A stretch of DNA of 64,000 nucleotides from Anadara kagoshimensis (lineage: Eukaryota; Mollusca; Bivalvia; Arcoida; Arcidae). The notes beneath the pieces were generated by a model that saw nothing but the letters and a program-made list of their open reading frames with translations, was not told the DNA's origin and ran no database searches. Made by a program: the position numbers and the translations under genes. This document shows, one piece after another, positions 58,801 through 64,000 of the stretch (position 1 is its first letter; every line of letters begins with the position of its first letter). Location of the stretch: NCBI GenBank assembly GCA_021292105.1, contig CM037869.1, positions 47,490,447-47,554,446 of the forward strand. The letters run 5' to 3'.

Positions 58801-60762
58801 CAGGGACGCAAGACGTTTGAAAGAATTTATCGAGCGTAAGGTTATCTCATCTTCATTTCCATATTCGGAACTTTCGGACAATGACTTTATAAAGTGTGCA
58901 AAAATAAATTCAATTCAACAAAGTCTCCAACTTGGGCATTCAACTTTGCATGTGAAATCTTTAGAACAATCTGTGATGGAGTTGCAAAAAGAGAACAAAA
59001 CGCTTAATGTGAAATACCAACAACTTCAAGAGAGACAAAGCGAGTTAGAAAAACTTCAAGCAGAAAATATGAAACTCCAGGAGGAAATCACAAAATATAA
59101 TTCATTATTACATCTTGCTCATGACTCATTAAAAGAAAACTGTCAAATTCAATCCAGCATGGAACAATTAAAACTCGAACATGAAACTTTAAACCGTGAA
59201 CATGAAAATCTAAAGCAAGAACTTCAAACCCGACTCTATGATGAAACAAATACAACATACAGCACATTAAATCAAGATTCTTGGACTCCGACACAGATAC
59301 AATGTATGCATTCGATACGACAGGAACCTGTGGATTCATGGGAAGGACAAAACAAACAGAACCATTCAACATGTTATTATCAAAACTCTGCTAACCCCTC
59401 CATTCAATACGCTAAAGAATATTCAAATTACCAAGGACATCAACCAGGACGGCCAAACCGACGCCGACGGAAACAGAACAATGGACATTTTAATCAAGGA
59501 TATTAACTCTAACGTTTCATTTTAAATCTCTTAATCAACCATTGTGTGTTTGTTTTTGAGTGATACGTAACTTAATTTATTTCTACTCTGAGGACAGAGT
59601 AAATTTGAGCGGAAGGATATTGTAACAGTGGACTTTTCGTCAATTTTAGACATTCCGATTACTTAATATTTTTCATCTTTATTGACATTTTTACTAAGAA
59701 CTTCCAGGTGTCTTTACTTTACTTTCTATGATATTTGTTGAGAGGTTTATCTTAATCCAGTGACTTGAGATAATTCGTTTCCTAAAACCCTTGATTTACA
59801 CTTTTATTATATAACATTAATTACCTGAATCATGTCATTTCTATGTCTTATATCTCTATATTTGTTTGTTTGTACGAGTATTTACAACATATACCTAAGT
59901 TAAGTTTTCGGTAATCAACCAATCAAATGGTTTCAATTAATCTTTTTCGGGTTAATAGATATTCTTTATATCCACGTGAAATCCCGAAATCTGGGCTTTT
60001 CGGATTTACCGGAGTGAGAGAAGGTTGACACGGAATTTTACCGTTCAACTCTAAACTCGTTGTTTGAACATTTTTATATCTTAAGCGGATACACGCAACA
60101 TATTCAATATCTATTGTGAACATTTTTATTTATTGTGAACTCTTTTACGGACATATCGTTTTAGCGGAAACCCGCAATATTATTCATCTGAATGTGAACA
60201 AAATTATTATATGTGATTTACATAGAATATACTTCCAGAGAAACGACATCAAGTGTTTTTAGTATTTTATTGTTTTCATTATTTTGTTATTAAGTAAGCC
60301 GCCGGTCCGTCCAGCTCTACCCACCTAACCAGCGACGTTCCCCAACCACCTACGGACCTTATAATTTTCGGCGCGCTTACAAAAGCATTTGCGTTTAGTT
60401 TGGACAAAATATTCATCAGTAGTTTCAAAAAGAGATTACAAAAAATTGCTAAATTTAAGTTAAGGAAAATCTTAGCTAAGGAATGATTGTGAAACCGGGG
60501 CCAGATCCTAGTGTGAGGAAATTTGCCAGTCGCTTATATAAAAACAAGGTTGGTGGTTTTCTCAAGGAACACCGGTGGAAGAAATCTTGACTGGGGCGTT
60601 AACCCACTTCACTCAAAAAGTTTGAAGACGTTAACAGACCAGTAGTATTAGTAGTAACCAGCAAGTTATCACAATGCATTTCAACTTTTAGTATTAAAGG
60701 TTACTAATACTTACCGAACCATCCCCATATCTGCAGTGCATCGCCAAAAACAAAATCTTCAG
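55840..60762 (-). CDS. Mucin-like single-pass membrane protein, C-terminal exons, frameshifted
   Basis: On the minus strand exon 60762-60715 (EDFVFGDALQIWGWFG) joins in phase to exon 56791-55840. The second exon encodes a Thr-rich stalk with about six imperfect repeats of ETTSQPTTTTTPEVTTETTQ, a likely O-glycosylated mucin region. It continues with YCHCQCELPQYS, the conserved-looking LSVNKSELSSTIRQK and ADDNRPSARGVGYVG, and a transmembrane helix (GCGVLTTALVLMLIV). A short tail YIRSPS precedes TAG at 55840. From memory, this Cys-pattern plus LSxxxRKxxxADDxRPSA plus TM ending recurs in molluscan surface proteins with varied ectodomains. Near 56550-56565 one repeat carries a net one-base loss that shifts the reading frame. 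The stalk is open on both sides, in different frames. Upstream exons (ectodomain, signal peptide) were not found. The intron contains the LTR element. Confidence 0.65.
57618..58362 (+). repeat. 5' long terminal repeat
   Basis: Begins TGTAACAGTGG and ends GCGCGCTTACA; nearly identical to 59621-60381. It should carry the element's promoter, but I see no unambiguous TATA box. Confidence 0.9.
58365..58381 (+). promoter_or_regulatory. Putative primer-binding site of the LTR element
   Basis: TGG followed by AGGAGATATCCGGG, two bases after the 5' LTR. Its complement ends in TCCA, as in tRNA-Cys (discriminator U), with several mismatches to a metazoan tRNA-Cys as I remember it. The position is right; the tRNA identity is tentative. 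Confidence 0.45.
58493..59506 (+). CDS. Gag-like coiled-coil protein of the LTR element (337 aa)
   Basis: A single uninterrupted ORF fills most of the element's interior. The first ATG is at 58493; the frame is also open just upstream. The N-terminal 90 residues are rich in His, Tyr, Asn and Phe. Residues about 94-116 form a basic block (RKTKSAYRKSRDARRLKEF). Residues about 155-246 are a strong Leu/Glu/Gln coiled coil (LQKENKTLNVKYQQL, LQAENMKLQEEI, LKLEHETLNREHENLKQEL). The C-terminus is Gln/Asn-rich with a basic cluster (RPNRRRRKQ). There is no CCHC zinc knuckle and no catalytic motif. The likely role is to bind element RNA and multimerise as a particle or RNP protein, with the polymerase supplied by a related autonomous element. 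That is inference; I do not recognise a named family. The intact frame suggests recent selection or recent insertion. Confidence 0.75.
   Translation: MGSCFRNKNNFQWRDGSNTFNSTYNRDKLYYGFGHQAPHHFVAPKSQHKHYTPRHTGNYFVYVPRFQHHSYYHIDAKHAPHNVGNSRSESTTIRKTKSAYRKSRDARRLKEFIERKVISSSFPYSELSDNDFIKCAKINSIQQSLQLGHSTLHVKSLEQSVMELQKENKTLNVKYQQLQERQSELEKLQAENMKLQEEITKYNSLLHLAHDSLKENCQIQSSMEQLKLEHETLNREHENLKQELQTRLYDETNTTYSTLNQDSWTPTQIQCMHSIRQEPVDSWEGQNKQNHSTCYYQNSANPSIQYAKEYSNYQGHQPGRPNRRRRKQNNGHFNQGY
59621..60381 (+). repeat. 3' long terminal repeat
   Basis: Matches the 5' LTR almost base for base. The main difference is an insertion of about 16 bases around 60075-60130. Confidence 0.9.
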
Positions 60763-61071
60763 CTGAAAAATATTCGTTACACTATGCTTATTGTTACAAT
60801 GCATCTACATTAATAAACTAGAAAAACTGTGAGCCACAAGGTCACAAAAAATACCCCGCTCCCCCCACATAGGATCAAGTTTTTAAATAGGAGGTGTACA
60901 TCTACATTATATCACAAAGATTGTGTGAAAGTTTTAATGAAAATCCATTGAAGGGTTTAGGAGGAGTTGCGGATAAGAGATAGGTACCTTAAGGTGTAAC
61001 GGAAGGACGGACGGACACCCCTATCACTATATACCCCCCCCCCCACACTTTTTATGCGGGGGTATAATAAA

Positions 61072-61190
61072 TCACTACTTGTTAGGTCAGATATAGAGAA
61101 ATCTCAATCCGCGTCTTAAAATACTTGGCCCAGAATCCCTATCTGGCACTATACATGTATGTCCACTAGTAGTAATGATTGCATTTTTGC
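61072..61190. repeat. Fragment of the ATCACTACTTG fold-back family
   Basis: atcactacttgttaggtcag and agagaaatctcaatccgcgt match the 23.1 kb copy; the right arm is degraded. Confidence 0.45.
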
Positions 61191-62022
61191 ACCACACAAC
61201 ACATTAATTTATTCAAATATCCAATCCACTTTTACATGTTTTCAATCTTATTTCATTGTTGATCTTGGCGGGAAAAGCGTGTAGGCTATCTTGCATCGGG
61301 GGAGGGGTGTACCGTTCTTTTTTCTGGAGTTTTTAGCCTTTTGAGTCGTTTGCACGAATAAAAATAGACTCGCTTGTTCAAAGCTTAATCAGTCAAAAGT
61401 GTTTTTACGTTATCAAAATATTTCTTAAAATTTTGCTGGAAAAAACACAGCTTTATAGAATTTCATCAAAACTGATCATGAGTCACATTTTTAATTTTTT
61501 TTATTTAATTACAACTTTCATATTTTGAATTTGGGCTAATCATTGATTAAACTAATCAAGTTTTGTACAGGTAGGTATTGATTGTTTAAATTCATTACAA
61601 AGACAATTATAAATGATGATGAATGGCGAACTTGCAGCAGCTGGAAAGTAAGATTATGTGATTTTGTTTGCAACCGAATAAAGGTAGTTTCCCCCGGGAA
61701 AAATGTCTGAAATTTCCCAAATTTGTCCACTAAAATCCCCCAAAACAACAGCGATCGATGCACTAAAAAATTTCCAGTTGTCCCTATCTGCAATATATCA
61801 GATAGAACCACATTATAATGTCTTTACAATGAAGTTACCAACTATTGCCAGCATATCATTATGCAGTTTGCTAGATCTTCAATTTTCCCAATTTTAAAGA
61901 CAGAAGGTTGTTTTCAAAAAATTAACAACTTTATTGAATTGAGGTGGCCAATTCTAAAATCGTTGAAGTTTTGTAATGCGATTACCAACGACTTTCGGTA
62001 ATCGGAGAGACAAAGTTTCGCA

Positions 62023-62189
62023 TACAGTCCGACCTGCCTTAAAGGCCACCTCTATATAAGGGCCGCCTGCTTATAAAGGCCAGCATAATTATATCCCAAT
62101 TGTTCTTTATTCATATTATTTGAACCTGTATATAAAGACCACTTTTGCTGTTTCCCTTGGGTGGCCTTTATAGACAGGTTTGACTGTAC
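62023..62189. mobile_element. ACAGTCAAAC-family MITE
   Basis: tacagtccgacctgccttaa to tagacaggtttgactgta. The internal motif ttctttattcatattatttg is shared with the copies at 2.4 and 38.9 kb. Confidence 0.7.
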
Positions 62190-62569
62190 TAGGTTCTGCC
62201 CTTTTGAGAATCGAACCCAGGTGGCACTGTGAATCGTGATCATAAGCCTATGTTATAGAAAACTTGGTCATCGGATTCTTAAACTGTACTTGACAAAACT
62301 CGAACAAAAACAAGCATATGTTATATCAAAATAGCATGTTATCGATGTCAAATCGGCTGTGAGAAAGTTTTGGTTCATTTGACGAAGGTTGTTGTTTTTC
62401 TCCGGGTACTCCGATTTTCTCCTGAAAACAGACTACTTAAATATTTTCTGCAGCATAAAATTAATCCTCTACTTCACAAAGTTAACAAATAATTTTGCTC
62501 CCTTTATAATAAAAGACAATTTGCCCAGCTCGTATGAGAGTTTGAAATTGAAATAAAAAAAAATTCAAC

Positions 62570-62641
62570 GGGCTCGTCCGGGATTTGAACCCGGGACCTC
62601 TCGCACCCAAAGCGAGAATCATACCCCTAGACCAACGAACC
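62570..62641 (-). tRNA. tRNA-Pro (anticodon UGG)
   Basis: The minus strand folds into a complete 72-nt cloverleaf. The acceptor is GGTTCGT/ACGAGCC (one G-U pair), the D arm contains GGTCTAGGGGTATGAT, and the anticodon stem CTCGC/GCGAG encloses the loop TTTGGGT, giving UGG. The T arm is CCCGGGTTCAAATCCCGGA-like with a perfect B box. There is no intron and no encoded CCA. It stands alone, unlike the tRNA-like SINE heads, so it looks functional. Confidence 0.93.
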
Positions 62642-62649
62642 GCAGATAC

Positions 62650-64000
62650 TTATGATTATATGATAGATCATACTATATACATACTATCAATATTTTCGAC
62701 ACGTAAACTACATGCACAGTGATTGCATCATAGATCAAAAAGTTGTCACTGATCTGCCGCAGGTGTTTACAATGTATATATTAAGGTCATAACTACATGG
62801 ATTGTGTTTAAGGTCACAAGTAACTATTGTTATTATCGATATAAAAATGATGTACAAGTTTTAGAAATAAACATTTTTTTTTCATTTCATAACTTTATCT
62901 CCAGTTTCACAATCATTGTTACTAATATTTTCCAAAAATTCAAATCTGCAAGTTTTGACAATATTTTTGTTACCATATATTCAAATGTATCGTCAAAATA
63001 AAATAGATGTAACGAGCTAATATGATCTTCGAAATGACGCCTTATTTTCAGGTTAAAGGAAAACTTGAATGATGAATGGTCCAGGTTAAGTTTTATTTAT
63101 TTTTTAATTTACGATCATTACGATGTTCTGATAGATCATACGAAATATACAATACATGTAAACTACAGGTGATTGCATCAAAAGGAAACTGTTAATAATA
63201 ATTCTTAGCCATTTTTTAAAAATTAAATCATAAAATACATTCAAAAAATGGTATATGACAATATTTTCATAGACCATATTTTTAATGTATTTTATGATTA
63301 AATTTTAAAAAAATGGTATATATGACATCGATATCGATATTAATCGAATTTACAAGATTTAGACTTTTTTTCAATTCATAATTCATTCGTAAATACTTTT
63401 TTCATGCAATTTTATCAACTTTGAAAAATTTATATATATAAAGGTATAAAAATTATACCCGTCCCTAAAAATTTAACTTCTTAAAAAAGCCTAAAATGAT
63501 GTAAGAGTTGTTTGAATGATTCCAATTTTTTTTTTTTACATTGTTAGATGCGGTTCGTTCCGATTCATCCGACGTTTTCAGTTATAACTTTCACTTGTTT
63601 CTATTTTGTCACCGGCAACTTCAATTACGCCAGTTTTGTTTCAAGAATTTTTAATTGTCCGGTCCATCGATCATTTTTTAATGAATGATTTTTTCCTTAG
63701 CTCACAATGACGCCATGCTATATGGAAGATATGTATCTTTTACCACGGTATTTAGAAATTCAATTTTAATTCTGTATTGAATGCGCTGATTTTTTGTTTT
63801 AAAAAAATCGATAAATTAATTATAATAATTCTATAAATTGAATTATAAGAGATGAAACTAATTTTTCCTTATTTTTATGGAAAATGAAAGATTTTGGCAT
63901 TTTACACACAACACATTAATTCGCTACAAAAAGAAAATAATTTCATTTCTATCTTGACGGATATCAAATCCTAAGATCTAATGTTTAAAATATTCGTTAT
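62650..64000. other. Right-edge non-genic interval
   Basis: Very AT-rich; only the hairpin at 63205 stands out. The upstream exons of the mucin-like gene are not visible here. Confidence 0.4.
63205..63325. repeat. Hairpin with AATCATAAAATACAT arms
   Basis: aaattaaatcataaaataca and its complement tgtattttatgattaaattt enclose about 50 bases; same family as 26085-26140. Confidence 0.6.

Larger units (their letters stand above)
57618..60381 (+). mobile_element. Complete non-autonomous LTR retrotransposon (gag-like ORF only)
   Basis: Two direct repeats of 745 bp (57618-58362) and 761 bp (59621-60381), both starting TGTAACAGTGGACTTTTCG and ending GGCGCGCTTACA (canonical TG...CA), flank a 1.26 kb internal region. 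The 4-bp AAAG at 57614-57617 recurs at 60382-60385 as a target-site duplication. Two bases after the 5' LTR, 58365-58381 resembles a primer-binding site (TGGAGGAGATATCCGGG), partly complementary to the 3' end of a tRNA-Cys-like molecule. A purine-rich stretch (GAGCGGAAGGA, 59607-59617) precedes the 3' LTR. The interior holds a single long ORF and no protease, reverse transcriptase or integrase. The LTRs differ by scattered substitutions and one indel of about 16 bases, so the insertion is fairly young. It sits inside an older inverted-repeat element in the mucin-like gene's intron. Confidence 0.9.
57477..60505. mobile_element. Inverted-repeat element (CGGTTTC family) split by the LTR element
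   Basis: The left end (cggtttcgcaatcattcctt) and the right end (aaggaatgattgtgaaaccg) are inverted repeats, continuing inward as gattttccttaacttaaatc and its complement. The LTR element interrupts the centre. A solo relative without the insertion lies at 17684-17915. It has no coding capacity, so it is probably a MITE. Confidence 0.75.

Noticed and set aside
61536-61811. 91-codon minus ORF as a possible upstream exon of the mucin-like gene
   Set aside because: No matching phase or splice sites and no recognisable domain.

Overview
This is an AT-rich eukaryotic window, sparsely genic, with short GT-AG exons embedded in dense repeats. The gene content (perlucin-like C-type lectins, a Thr-rich membrane mucin, a neuroguidin orthologue) and the repeats (tRNA-derived SINEs, many terminal-inverted-repeat elements, retroelement reverse-transcriptase tails) point to a lophotrochozoan, most likely a mollusc. 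That assignment is inference. I reconstructed genes by reading exons by eye, so UTRs and some exons are missing.

Layout. 0-7.3 kb: intergenic, with minisatellites and truncated retroelement tails. 7.3-11.8 kb (minus): three exons of a perlucin-like C-type lectin, with a 1.5 kb tandem array in an intron. 14.8-20.3 kb (plus): a second, divergently oriented lectin with the same exon architecture, whose third exon is preceded by GG instead of AG. 19-23 kb: two minisatellites and nested elements. 23.6-30.2 kb (minus): exons of a small, unrecognised secreted protein. 32.1-35.8 kb: a long-terminal-inverted-repeat DNA element flanked by an 8-bp direct repeat. 39.4-39.7 kb: an almost perfect 222-bp palindrome flanked by a 9-bp direct repeat.

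41.07-53.78 kb (plus): a complete 12-exon gene for neuroguidin (303 aa), a Sas10/Utp3-family ribosome-biogenesis factor and the best-supported gene here. 55.84-60.76 kb (minus): the last two exons of a mucin-like single-pass membrane protein with an apparent frameshift. Inside its intron lies a complete LTR element (57.6-60.4 kb) whose only ORF is a 337-aa coiled-coil, gag-like protein without polymerase. 62.57 kb: an intact tRNA-Pro(UGG).

The lectins and the mucin-like protein are probably secreted or cell-surface recognition or mucosal proteins; neuroguidin is a housekeeping nucleolar protein. Nothing ties these genes into a shared pathway. The most distinctive material is mobile: the gag-only LTR element, the long-TIR element with a recognisable empty-site relative 0.9 kb away, elements nested within elements, and tandem arrays built from the 3' tail of a reverse-transcriptase retroelement.
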